From contig NZ_CP092183.1 of assembly GCF_023499255.1 (NCBI RefSeq), forward strand, positions 4,770,501 to 4,834,500: DNA of 64,000 nt, written 5' to 3'. The stretch comes from Couchioplanes caeruleus (lineage in GTDB: Bacteria > Actinomycetota > Actinomycetes > Mycobacteriales > Micromonosporaceae). Shown here piece after piece: positions 41,826-49,805 of this stretch (the stretch's first letter is position 1; the number at the start of each line of letters is the position of its first letter). The notes beneath the pieces were generated by a model. It was not told the origin of the DNA and did not search any database. It saw only the letters and a list, made by a program, of their open reading frames with translations. The translations under genes and the position numbers were made by a program.

Positions 41826-42986
41826 ATGACCGATCCGAAGCACATCGCCATCGTGGGCGCCGGCCTGTCCGGCCTGGTCCTGGCCCGCATCCTGCAGAAC
41901 CACGGCATCGCGTCGACCGTCTACGAGTCGGACGCCGCGCGGAACGCCCGGCGGCAGGGTGGCTCCCTGGACATCCATGAGCAGTCCGGGCAGGTGGCCC
42001 TGCACGAGGCCGGCCTGCACGACGAATTCCTGCACCACACGCATCCCCACGGCGAGCACGTCCGCGTCCTCGACAAGGCCGCGCGCGTCCACCTCGACGC
42101 CGGCGGCGACAACGGCCGCCCGGAGATCGACCGCACGGCGCTGCGCGACCTGCTCATCGACTCGCTCGCACCCGGCCGCATCCGGTGGGGGCACAAGGTC
42201 ACCGCCGTCGCCACGGGCCCCGGCGGCCGGAGCGAGCTCACGTTCGCCGACGGCGGCCGGGTCACCGCGGACCTGCTCGTCGGGGCCGACGGCACCTGGT
42301 CGAAGGTGCGCCGGCTGGTGTCCCCGGCGACCCCGCGATACAGCGGGATCACGCACGTCGAGATCACCGTCGCCGACCCCGCCGCCCACCCCCGGCTCGC
42401 CCGGACCGTGGGGCCCGGCATGATGTTCGCGCTCTCCGACGACAAGGCCCTGCTCGGGCACGGTGGTAGCCGCATCGAGCTCGGCGTCTCGCTGCGCGTA
42501 CCGCAGGACTGGGTGGAGACCTGCGGCGTCGACTGGTCCGACCCGGCAGCGGCCCGCGCCGCCCTGCTGGCGCGGTTCGCCGACTGGTCCGGCGACCTGA
42601 CGGACCTCATCCGCCACTGCGACGACACCATCACCCCGCGCCGGATCTTCGGCCTGCCGGCCGGGCACCGCTGGGAGCGGGTGCCCGGGGTGACGCTCGC
42701 CGGGGACGCCGCGCACGTGATGCCGCCGTACGCCGGCGAGGGCGCGAACCTCGCGATGCTGGACGGTGCGGAGCTGGCGCTGGCGCTGATCAGGCACGGC
42801 GACGACGTCGAGACCGCGCTGGCCGAGTACGAGACCGCGATGTTCGCCCGCGCGCACGCCGCCGCGGAGATGAGCGCCCAGGGCCTCGAGTCCATCTTCA
42901 ACGCCGACGCCCCGCGCGACATCGTCGCCTTCTTCGCCGGCATGCCCCGCGAGGGGGCCGGCGCGGGGTCCCCGCGCGAGGGCTGA
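41826..42986 (+). CDS. TetX-like FAD-dependent monooxygenase
   Basis: A 386-residue flavoprotein hydroxylase. FAD motifs: GAGLSGLVLARILQ at the start, and GDAAHVMPPYAGEGANLAM near residue 300. Several segments (GGSLDIHEQSGQVAL, RPEIDRTALRDLLI, LVGADGTWSKVRR) follow TetX, the tetracycline-inactivating enzyme, as I recall it. Actual activity on tetracyclines is not shown by sequence; many actinomycete homologues tailor polyketides or detoxify. The operator-like palindromes upstream suggest induction by a ligand. Confidence 0.9.
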   Translation: MTDPKHIAIVGAGLSGLVLARILQNHGIASTVYESDAARNARRQGGSLDIHEQSGQVALHEAGLHDEFLHHTHPHGEHVRVLDKAARVHLDAGGDNGRPEIDRTALRDLLIDSLAPGRIRWGHKVTAVATGPGGRSELTFADGGRVTADLLVGADGTWSKVRRLVSPATPRYSGITHVEITVADPAAHPRLARTVGPGMMFALSDDKALLGHGGSRIELGVSLRVPQDWVETCGVDWSDPAAARAALLARFADWSGDLTDLIRHCDDTITPRRIFGLPAGHRWERVPGVTLAGDAAHVMPPYAGEGANLAMLDGAELALALIRHGDDVETALAEYETAMFARAHAAAEMSAQGLESIFNADAPRDIVAFFAGMPREGAGAGSPREG

Positions 42987-43021
42987 GGCCGTCACCTACC
43001 GTACGGACGGGAGGTGGACGG

Positions 43022-43780
43022 ATGACGCGGACCGGGGGTGCCGGCGCCCTGCTGCTGCTCCGGCACGGGCAGAGCGTGAGCAACGCCGCCGACGTCTTCA
43101 CCGGGTGGTCGGACGCCCCGCTCAGCGCGCTCGGAGCCGACCAGGCCCGCGGCGCGGCGGCGGCGCTGCGGACGCTGGGCGTACGGCCGACCAGCGTGCA
43201 CACCTCGCTGCTGCGGCGCTCGATCGCGACCGCGGAGATCGTCATGCACGAGCTCGGCCGCGGGTGGGTGCCGGTGCACCGGTCGTGGCGGCTCAACGAG
43301 CGGCACTACGGCGCGCTCACCGGCCGCGACAAACGCGCCGTCGCCGCGGAGGCCGGCGCCGCGGAGTTCCGCGCATGGCACCGCTCGTACGCCGTCGCGC
43401 CGCCACCGATGAGCGAGGACGACGCCGCCGTGATGTACGCCGACGCCCGCTACGCCGCTCTCCCCCTCCGGGCCCGGCCGCGCACCGAGAGCCTCGCCGA
43501 CGTCCGGGCCAGGCAGCTGCCGTACTGGTCCGACGTGCTGTACCCCGAGGTGCTGGCCGGCGGGACACCGCTGGTCGTGGGGCACGGCAACAGCCTGCGG
43601 GCGTTCGTGATGTACCTGGAGGGCCTGAGGCCGGCCGAGGTCGAGCGGCTCGACATCCCCACGGCCGTGCCGATGCGCTACCGGCTGGACCGGCGCGGAT
43701 GCCCGGTCGCCGAGCCGGGCGGGCGCTACCTCGACCCGGTCGGCGCCCGCGAACCGGTGCGGATCGGCCCGCACCGGTAG
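43022..43780 (+). CDS. gpmA: 2,3-bisphosphoglycerate-dependent phosphoglycerate mutase
   Basis: A 252-residue histidine phosphatase-superfamily enzyme. LRHGQSVSN carries the phospho-histidine, LNERHYGALTGRDK is the dPGM-specific signature, and VGHGNSLRAFV holds the second His. Length fits GpmA. It interconverts 3- and 2-phosphoglycerate. GGGAGG is upstream of ATG 43022. It might be a second, stress-linked copy given the surrounding block, but that is only context. Confidence 0.88.
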   Translation: MTRTGGAGALLLLRHGQSVSNAADVFTGWSDAPLSALGADQARGAAAALRTLGVRPTSVHTSLLRRSIATAEIVMHELGRGWVPVHRSWRLNERHYGALTGRDKRAVAAEAGAAEFRAWHRSYAVAPPPMSEDDAAVMYADARYAALPLRARPRTESLADVRARQLPYWSDVLYPEVLAGGTPLVVGHGNSLRAFVMYLEGLRPAEVERLDIPTAVPMRYRLDRRGCPVAEPGGRYLDPVGAREPVRIGPHR

Positions 43781-43826
43781 GCCCGCACGCACCCGCCGCG
43801 GCGACGGGCCGGTCCGATCGTGCCGT

Positions 43827-43840
43827 CGGACCTTCGGCCC
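43827..43840 (+). promoter_or_regulatory. DosR-like palindrome (one mismatch)
   Basis: CGGACCTTCGGCCC differs from GGGNC-N4-GNCCC only at the first base. It is 58 bases before the start of the Cys-rich protein at 43899. Confidence 0.55.
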
Positions 43841-43898
43841 TCCCGGCGGCGCCCGCGACCGGCTTAGCGTCGGGTGAGGACCGGCGAAGGGAGCCGAG

Positions 43899-44225
43899 AT
43901 GAGCATCCTGCGCAGCGCGTTGTGTGCGATCGGCCGGCACCGCGGACAGTGGTCGAACCCCGGCCGGCGGTGCGAGGCGGAGCGGGTCTGCGAGGAGTGC
44001 GGCAGACGCGAGGAACGCACGCGGCACACGTGGGGGCCGTTCGCCTACGTCGCCCCGGGCCGGTGCGAGCAGAGCCGGCGGTGCGAGCGGTGCGCCGCCA
44101 CCGAGACGATCACGGCGCACGAGTGGGGGCCGTGGTTCTACTACGAGAACGAGATCACCACGCCGCAGATCCACACGTGCCGGCGGTGCCACGAGAGCGA
44201 GCGGACGGCGTACACGGTGCGCTGA
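43899..44225 (+). CDS. zinc-ribbon-like Cys-rich protein of unknown function
   Basis: A 108-residue soluble protein with AAGGGAG upstream of ATG 43899. It has three Cys pairs: CEECGRREERTRHTWGPF, CERCAATETITAHEWGPW and CRRCHESERTAYTV, so it is built of repeated CxxC-x(9-10)-H-WGP units that look like small zinc-binding repeats. An N-terminal Cys-His segment (LCAIGRHRGQW) comes before. A DosR-like box lies 58 bases upstream. No family recognised; a redox or metal sensor or a ribosome/RNA-associated protein are possible. Confidence 0.75.
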   Translation: MSILRSALCAIGRHRGQWSNPGRRCEAERVCEECGRREERTRHTWGPFAYVAPGRCEQSRRCERCAATETITAHEWGPWFYYENEITTPQIHTCRRCHESERTAYTVR

Positions 44226-44285
44226 GCCGTCCCGTCCTCCCCGCCGCGCGCCCCTGAGCGGGTCCGGTACGGGCAAGGAGGAGCC

Positions 44286-44924
44286 ATGAAGAGAATCAGC
44301 CACCGCGCGGTCACCGTCGTGGCGGCGGGCGTGCTCGGCGTGGGCGCGTTCGCGGCCGCGTCGCCGGCACTGGCCGGCGCCGGTTCCGGCATGGGGTCCG
44401 GCGTAGGGTCCGGCGTGGGCATGGGAGCGGGCATGGGCATGGGATCCGGGTACGCCATCGGGACCTGCCCCGGGCTCGGCGCCCCCGTCGCGAAGGGCTC
44501 GCTCACCACAGCCCAGCAGGCAACTCTGCAGTCGATGGCGCAGGAGGAGAAGCTCGCGTACGACGTGTACGCCGCGTTCGCCGGCCGCCGGGGAACGGCG
44601 TTGTTCGGCCACCTCGCCATGTCCGAGAGCCACCACCTCAGCGCGGTCCGCGCGATGCTGCAGCGGTACGCCCTCACGGACCCGACCGCGGGACAGCCGG
44701 CCGGTAGGTTCACCGATCCTGCCGTGCGCACCGCGTACGACCGGCTGCTGGCGCAAGGCAGCACGAGCCCGGCGGCGGCCCGCGCGGCTGGACGGCAGGT
44801 CGAACGCGACGACATCGCCAGGCTGGAGGCCGCCTCGGCCGGGCTGACCGCGCCGGACGTCCGGCAGCTGTACACGATGCTGCTGTCGGCGTCGGAGCAG
44901 CATCTGGCCGTCCTCGCCGGCTGA
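44286..44924 (+). CDS. secreted DUF2202 ferritin-like protein
   Basis: A 212-residue exported protein. After a Sec signal (ASPALA) comes a Gly/Met/Ser-rich stretch (residues 30-58, alternating GSG and GMG), then a DUF2202 domain. This domain is a ferritin-like four-helix bundle, with metal-type residues in QEEKLAYDVYAAF, SESHHLSAVRAML, ERDDIARLE and SEQHLAVL. The Met/Gly run could bind copper or silver. ATG 44286 lies 4 bases after AAGGAGGAGCC-like sequence. Function unknown; metal binding is inferred. Confidence 0.88.
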   Translation: MKRISHRAVTVVAAGVLGVGAFAAASPALAGAGSGMGSGVGSGVGMGAGMGMGSGYAIGTCPGLGAPVAKGSLTTAQQATLQSMAQEEKLAYDVYAAFAGRRGTALFGHLAMSESHHLSAVRAMLQRYALTDPTAGQPAGRFTDPAVRTAYDRLLAQGSTSPAAARAAGRQVERDDIARLEAASAGLTAPDVRQLYTMLLSASEQHLAVLAG

Positions 44925-45052
44925 CCCCCAGCCCGGCCCGGTCAGGCCGTCCTCGTCATCGGTGACAAGCGCCGCGGCGTGGCCGGGCGGGTCCGCACCC
45001 GCGACGCCGGGGGCCGGCACGGCCGGAGGGGGATGCACGGTGATCCGGCGGG

Positions 45053-46039
45053 TCAGTCCGGCATCAGCACCTCGGACAGGTCGCGGCGGGGACTGGCGGG
45101 TGCCGGGCGGCCGTACCCGATCCGGACGACCATCTGGGCCCACAGGCCGTCGGCGCCCGCGGTGAGCCGCCGGCGCACGGCCGGGACCTCGACCGGCTGG
45201 CTGACCGGCGTGGTGGCCAGGTTCTGCCGCGTCGCGGTGAGCAGCACCCGCTGCAGCGCTTGCCCGGCGGTCACCCAGTGCCGCCGGTCGTCGCCCGCCG
45301 TGGCCAGGACCAGGATCATCGGGTACGGCTCGAACGGCCCGGTCACCGCCGGCTGCGGCGGCAGCAGCCCGAAGTCGCGGGTGGGTACGGACTCCAGGGC
45401 GTCCCACGGCCCGACCGGCAGGTGCGGCGTCCCGTCGCGCCGGGCCTGCCGGGCGGACCGGGTCTTCTCGGCCCGGTAGCCGCCGCGGGCGCGCAGGGTG
45501 CGGTCCGCCGCCCGGGACAGCGCGACGATCGCGTCCCGGGTCGCGGCGTCGGCGACGGAGAGCACCGCGTCCTCCCGTCCCGCGGCGTCGCGCAGCAGCT
45601 CCAGCGCCACCGCCGGTACGGGGACCTCCGTGAACGGCCCGCGGTTGCTGTGCCGCTGAGCGATGGCGTCGGCGAGCGCCGCCACCGGCGGGCTCGGCGC
45701 GGCCGGGCGGCCGAGGGCGACGCGGGCCACGACATTCTCGTCGTCCGGGTCGGGGAACAGGGTGCAGCGCGTCAGGAAACCCTCGCGCCGGATCGCCAGG
45801 CGCAGCGTGAAGAGCGCGGCGCCGACGCTGATGAACAGCTCCCGGCCGGCCGGGTCGAGTGCGTTGAGCCGCCGGCGCGGATCGGCGTGCACCTCCACGG
45901 CGTCCCCGGTGATCCGGAACAGCCAGGGCTGGCTGTTGTGCAGCGACGGCGCGCGGGTGGCCGAGCGTACGCATCCGGTCAGCAGGGCCGCCGGCAAGGT
46001 CCGCGGCGCCTCGGCGCCGCCGGTCCGCAGTGTGGTCAT
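45053..46039 (-). CDS. Acg-family nitroreductase-like protein
   Basis: A 328-residue protein of the Acg family (Rv2032/Rv3131 type). The signature RAPSLHNSQPW is near residue 29, followed by the two fused nitroreductase-fold halves (HSNRGPFTEVPVP in the middle, AGQALQRVLLTATR near the end). In mycobacteria these proteins are DosR-regulon members and bind FMN, possibly storing it rather than reducing nitro groups. The exact DosR-like box at 46157 lies 118 bases upstream, shared with the divergent hibernation protein. Confidence 0.9.
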   Translation of the reverse strand: MTTLRTGGAEAPRTLPAALLTGCVRSATRAPSLHNSQPWLFRITGDAVEVHADPRRRLNALDPAGRELFISVGAALFTLRLAIRREGFLTRCTLFPDPDDENVVARVALGRPAAPSPPVAALADAIAQRHSNRGPFTEVPVPAVALELLRDAAGREDAVLSVADAATRDAIVALSRAADRTLRARGGYRAEKTRSARQARRDGTPHLPVGPWDALESVPTRDFGLLPPQPAVTGPFEPYPMILVLATAGDDRRHWVTAGQALQRVLLTATRQNLATTPVSQPVEVPAVRRRLTAGADGLWAQMVVRIGYGRPAPASPRRDLSEVLMPD

Positions 46040-46156
46040 CGCAGTGCCCTTCCTCGCGGGAGGGGCATCACCGTCGTCCCGCCCCAGGCCCAGCGTGGAC
46101 GCCCCGGGCCGGGCGCGGCCAGAGTCACCCGGCCCGTCGCCGCGGGTCCGGCGTTC

Positions 46157-46170
46157 GGGACCTTCGGCCC
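46157..46170. promoter_or_regulatory. DosR-like 14-bp palindrome (exact)
   Basis: GGGACCTTCGGCCC, identical to the box at 4303. It is between the Acg-type gene (start 46039) and the hibernation-type gene (start 46223). Confidence 0.68.
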
Positions 46171-46222
46171 CTTGTAGGTGATCATCCGGTCACCCAGAGT
46201 GGACCCCCGAAGGGAGCTGCCG

Positions 46223-47023
46223 ATGCCAGGCTTCAGAACCGCCGTCGTGCCGGACGAGGACGCGGACATCCTGGTCCGCGGGCCGGTGACCACGCAGGAC
46301 ATCGCGTACGTCGGTCACGCCGTCGCCGGGGCGCGGCTGGCGGGCACCGGGGCCGGTCATCTGCGCGTCAAGCTGGCCGAGTACCGCGGCGGTGACCGCG
46401 AGCCGGTCGCCGTGGTGCAGATCAACGTGGAGCTCGCCGGCCGGATGGTCCGGGCTCAGGCGTACGCGGGCCCGGTGGAGGCGGCGATCGACGCGGCCGT
46501 GGCGGCGCTCGTGCCGCGCATCGACCGGCTGGCCCGGCGCCTGGCGCACGCCGAGGCGGGGCCGCCCTCGTTCACCGGCGAGCCCTGGGACCTGCGGCAG
46601 GCCCGGACGCTCCCACCGGTCGTCAGGATCGACGGGAAGGCGCGCCGGCTGGCCCGGCACAAGGCGTGTCCACCGGCGGCGCAGACCATCGGCGCCGCGG
46701 CGCTGACCATGGACCTGCGCGACTACGACTTCCACCTGTTCGTCGACGAGGCCGGCGGTCAGGACGCCGTGCTCACGCGCGCCGGCGCGGCCGGTTACCG
46801 GGTGGCTGCCGACCGCCCCGACCTGCTGGGGAGCGCGCCTGACGGCGTACCCGTCGCGGACGCGCCCTCCCGCCTGCCCGGCCTCACCCTGCCCGAGGCG
46901 GTGCTGGCGCTGGACGCCTCGGCGGCCGCGTTCCTGGCCTTCACCGGCGTCGGCTCGGACCGGGCCGCGGTGCTCTACCGGCGGTTCGACGGCCACCTCG
47001 GCCTGCTCAGCCCCCTGTGGTGA
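46223..47023 (+). CDS. ribosome hibernation / dormancy-associated protein (DATIN-like, S30AE C-terminal repeats)
   Basis: A 266-residue protein, close in length to M. tuberculosis Rv0079 (DATIN). AAGGGAG lies 7 bases before ATG 46223. The first 110 residues resemble an S30AE/HPF-like domain (DAVAALVPRIDRLARRL), and the end holds S30AE C-terminal-type repeats (MDLRDYDFHLFVDEAGGQDA and LDASAAAFLAFTG...LYRRFDGHLGLL). The S30AE C-terminal domain joins two ribosomes into inactive pairs. The box 53 bases upstream fits induction in dormancy. A second, short hibernation factor is at 52058. Confidence 0.85.
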   Translation: MPGFRTAVVPDEDADILVRGPVTTQDIAYVGHAVAGARLAGTGAGHLRVKLAEYRGGDREPVAVVQINVELAGRMVRAQAYAGPVEAAIDAAVAALVPRIDRLARRLAHAEAGPPSFTGEPWDLRQARTLPPVVRIDGKARRLARHKACPPAAQTIGAAALTMDLRDYDFHLFVDEAGGQDAVLTRAGAAGYRVAADRPDLLGSAPDGVPVADAPSRLPGLTLPEAVLALDASAAAFLAFTGVGSDRAAVLYRRFDGHLGLLSPLW

Positions 47024-47142
47024 GCGCCGGGCGGCGCTGACCGTTACCCCTGTCGCGATTTGCGGCAGTTCACCCCGATGGCCGGTGGTGCCAGACTGGG
47101 CGGGGTCAGCAGCTCGCAGCGGCAAGGCCGGGAGCGTGCCCG

Positions 47143-48447
47143 ATGAGCGACACCGACGACCTCTCCTTCCCCCACGCGGCCCGGCTGGAGTTCGACGAGA
47201 TCCTCGAACGCCTCGTCGCCAGCGCCCGCGAGGTCCAGGCGACCCAGGGACGGCTGCGCGGGCTGCTCCGGGCGTACCTCGCCATCGCCCGGGCCGACGA
47301 TCTCGACGAGGTGCTGAGGCACATCGTGGACGCCGCCAAGGCGCTGGTCCGGGCCCGGTACGCCGCCCTCGGCGTTGTGTCGCACGGCAGTCTGACCCGG
47401 TTCATCCACTCCGGGATGGACGAGGAGACCACCCGGCGCATCGGCCACCTGCCCCAGGGCAAGGGCGTGCTGGGCCTGCTGGTGGACGATCCGCGGCCGG
47501 TGCGCCTGCGCGACATCGGCGACCACCCCGCCTCGGTCGGCTTCCCGGCCGGCCACCCCCGGATGACCTCCTTCCTCGGCGTGCCGGTGCGGGTGGGCGA
47601 CCGCGTCTTCGGCAACCTCTACCTCGCCGGCAAGCAGGGCGGGGCGGCCTTCACCGCCGACGACGAGGAGCTGGTCCTGGCGCTCGCCACCGCGGCCGGC
47701 GTGTCCATCGAGAACGCCACGCTGCTCGCACAGGGCCGCCGCCGGCAGGCCTGGCAGTCGGCCATGGTGGACGCCACGAACGCGCTGCTCGCCGACGCCG
47801 GCCCGGACGTGGCGCTGCTGCAGTTCGTGACCAGCGCGCTGGAGACCCTCGGCGGGACGGGCGCGGCCGCGGCCGTACCCACCGGCGACGAGGCGACCCT
47901 GCGGGTGGCGGTGGGCGTCGGCATGTACGGCCGCTACACCGGTACGGTCATCCGGCTCGAGGACTCGATCGTCGGCGACGCCGTGCAGCTGGGGGCGCCC
48001 GTGGCCGGGGACCGGTCGCGGCTGCCGCAGGGCTGGCCGGCCCGGCGGGACACCACGATCGGCACCTGCCTGGCCGCTCCCATGCTCGCCGACCGCCGGC
48101 TCGCCGGCGTGCTGCTGGTCTCGCGCAGCCCGGACGACGGCCCGTTCGACGAGCTCGACCACGACATCCTCGCCGGCGCCGCCGGGCAGGCCGGGCTCGC
48201 GCTGCGGCTGGCCGAGGCCCGGCGCGACAGCGAACGCGTCCGGATGCTGGAGGACCGCGAGCACATCGCCGCCGACCTGCGGGACCGGGTCATCCAGCGG
48301 CTGTTCCGGCACGGGCTCGCCGTGCAGTGCGCCGCGGCCCGCGTCGGCACCGGCGAACCGCGGCAACGCCTGCAGGACCAGATCGACGAGGTCGACGCGA
48401 TCATCCGCGACATCCGCGACACCGTGCTGTCGCTGGAGCGCGGGTAG
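47143..48447 (+). CDS. DevS/DosT-like double-GAF protein lacking kinase function
   Basis: A 434-residue cytosolic protein with two GAF domains (about 55-205 and 225-370) and a short dimerisation helix pair. The first GAF follows DosS/DosT closely, including GFPAGHPRMTSFLGVPV; His138 there aligns, from memory, with the haem-ligand region of DosS. In the helix that should carry the phospho-acceptor His (DLHD) this protein has DLRD, with Arg380 instead, and it stops at VLSLERG just where the ATPase domain should begin. So it can bind a ligand and dimerise but not phosphorylate. It may block or tune a real DevS. No box precedes it. Confidence 0.9.
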   Translation: MSDTDDLSFPHAARLEFDEILERLVASAREVQATQGRLRGLLRAYLAIARADDLDEVLRHIVDAAKALVRARYAALGVVSHGSLTRFIHSGMDEETTRRIGHLPQGKGVLGLLVDDPRPVRLRDIGDHPASVGFPAGHPRMTSFLGVPVRVGDRVFGNLYLAGKQGGAAFTADDEELVLALATAAGVSIENATLLAQGRRRQAWQSAMVDATNALLADAGPDVALLQFVTSALETLGGTGAAAAVPTGDEATLRVAVGVGMYGRYTGTVIRLEDSIVGDAVQLGAPVAGDRSRLPQGWPARRDTTIGTCLAAPMLADRRLAGVLLVSRSPDDGPFDELDHDILAGAAGQAGLALRLAEARRDSERVRMLEDREHIAADLRDRVIQRLFRHGLAVQCAAARVGTGEPRQRLQDQIDEVDAIIRDIRDTVLSLERG

Positions 48448-48510
48448 TCCGGCGGCGACAAAGGACCTTTGCACCTGTCCGGGCGGACGGGTGCCGCCCA
48501 CCCTGGTGAC

Positions 48511-48999
48511 ATGGATCTCACATCTGCCCGGCCCGGGGCGGCCGGCCCGGTCGTGGTCGGCGTGGACGGTCACGACCACGACGCGCGGATCGTCACGACG
48601 GCCGGGGCCCACGCCGACCGGCTGGGCGCCGGCCTGCAGGTCGTGCACGTGCTGGACGTGGCGGGCGAGCCACGCCGGGCGGCGACGCTGCCCACCGTCG
48701 CCCTGCGCCGCAGCGACGAGCGCCGCCGCAAGCTCGACGACGCCCGGGCGGAACTGCGCGAGCGGCTGCGGGGCTTCGTCGCGGACCTGGCCGACGTCGA
48801 TCTGCGGACGACCGTCGGCGACCCGGCGACCGTGCTGCTCGCGATGTCCCGCCGGGCCTGCCTGCTCGTGCTCGGCACCCGCAGCGGACCGGCGCGCAGC
48901 CCGTTCCTGCTCGGCACGGTCTGCCAGGACGTGGCCGTCCACGCGAGCTGCCCGGTGCTGCTGGTCCCGTGGGCGAAGGACGGTGCCGCGCCGCGCTGA
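48511..48999 (+). CDS. universal stress protein, single domain
   Basis: A 162-residue UspA-fold protein (VVVGVDGHDHDARIV at the start, VLGTRSGPARSPFLLGT near the end, then ASCPVLLVPW). The ATP loop is a variant of G-x2-G-x9-G-S/T. ATG 48511 is 63 bases after the DevS-like gene, so they may be co-transcribed. A poor DosR-like match (two mismatches) at 48462 is not counted. USPs of this type are prominent in the mycobacterial dormancy regulon. Confidence 0.88.
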   Translation: MDLTSARPGAAGPVVVGVDGHDHDARIVTTAGAHADRLGAGLQVVHVLDVAGEPRRAATLPTVALRRSDERRRKLDDARAELRERLRGFVADLADVDLRTTVGDPATVLLAMSRRACLLVLGTRSGPARSPFLLGTVCQDVAVHASCPVLLVPWAKDGAAPR

Positions 49000-49011
49000 C
49001 GGGTACGCCCC

Positions 49012-49299
49012 TCACCCGGGCGGCGCGTCACCCGGCAGGCCGGGCATCGGGTGCCGGTCGGCGTCGCGCTCGGCGAGCCTGCGCATGGCGTTGCGGTACT
49101 GCCGCGGCGTGATCTCGTGGGCGATCACCTGCCGGACGAGGACGCCCTCGAGCGACTCCGCCGGCCCCGGCGGCCCGGGCGCCGCAGCACGATCCCGGTC
49201 CCCGTCCCCGGCGGTCGCGCGCCTCCAGTCCAGGACGGCCGGCCACGAGGACCCGACGACCAGCGCCGCCATCAGCGTGATCACCACGACGACCAGCAT
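49012..49299 (-). CDS. small membrane protein with SHOCT-like tail (copy A)
   Basis: A 95-residue protein: one N-terminal membrane helix (about 1-18), an acidic/Pro linker and a C-terminal helical hairpin SLEGVLVRQVIAHEITPRQY of the SHOCT kind. GGAGG precedes ATG 49299. It is paralogous to the gene at 49331, which lies just upstream on the same strand, and the two are probably one transcript controlled by the boxes at 49654 and 49718. SHOCT domains are thought to mediate oligomerisation; function unknown. Confidence 0.8.
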   Translation of the reverse strand: MLVVVVITLMAALVVGSSWPAVLDWRRATAGDGDRDRAAAPGPPGPAESLEGVLVRQVIAHEITPRQYRNAMRRLAERDADRHPMPGLPGDAPPG

Positions 49300-49330
49300 C
49301 GCCGCCTCCTCTCACCGGCCCCGGCAGCGG

Positions 49331-49603
49331 TCAGGCGCCGGCCGCCGCCGGCCCGTTGTCGGGCGGTACGGCCAGCGGATGGCGCGCGTCGTCGCGGGCG
49401 GCCAGCTTCTCCATGGCCCTCATGTACTGCGGCCGGCTGATCTCCCCGGCCACGAGCTGCGTCACCAGCGCCCCTTCGAGGGTCACCGGCTCACGCGCGG
49501 GCGCGGCGCCCGCGGGTTCCACGCCCGCGGCGGCCTCGTGTGGCCACACCGTGTACGCGCAGGCGCCGACCAGCGCCGCGGTCAGCACCAGGATCAGGAG
49601 CAT
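49331..49603 (-). CDS. small membrane protein with SHOCT-like tail (copy B)
   Basis: A 90-residue paralogue of the gene at 49012. I start it at ATG 49603 (MLLILVLTAALVG) because AGGAGG is 8 bases upstream and the paralogue begins the same way; GTG 49612 is an alternative. Membrane helix, linker, then TLEGALVTQLVAGEISRPQY. An exact DosR-like box is 51 bases upstream, in the gap shared with the divergent stress protein at 49806. Confidence 0.8.
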   Translation of the reverse strand: MLLILVLTAALVGACAYTVWPHEAAAGVEPAGAAPAREPVTLEGALVTQLVAGEISRPQYMRAMEKLAARDDARHPLAVPPDNGPAAAGA

Positions 49604-49653
49604 GGCGGCCACCTCCTCCCCTCCATGCTCTGCGGGCGTCCGGACGACAGGCA

Positions 49654-49667
49654 GGGTCCAAAGTCCC
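49654..49667. promoter_or_regulatory. DosR-like 14-bp palindrome (exact)
   Basis: GGGTCCAAAGTCCC is the closest match in the window to the mycobacterial DosR core GGGACTWWAGTCCC. It precedes the SHOCT-like pair (start 49603). Confidence 0.7.
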
Positions 49668-49717
49668 GGTCCGCCGTGACCCCGTTCCCGCCGCCCACCA
49701 CAACGGACAAAGGTCCC

Positions 49718-49731
49718 GGACCGGCGGGCCC
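49718..49731. promoter_or_regulatory. DosR-like palindrome (one mismatch)
   Basis: GGACCGGCGGGCCC, one mismatch to GGGNC-N4-GNCCC, 75 bases before the stress-protein gene at 49806. An AAAGGTCCC half-site precedes it. Confidence 0.45.
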
Positions 49732-49805
49732 GCCTGCCCTACCCGCCGACGGGCGCCCGGAGCCTGATGGAGGGTGCCGCAGTGGACCCACCGGAAGGAG
49801 CAGCC

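Noticed and set aside
48462..48475. AGGACCTTTGCACC as a DosR-like box before the 48511 stress protein
   Set aside because: Two mismatches to GGGNC-N4-GNCCC and it lies close to the end of the upstream gene; too weak to list as a site.
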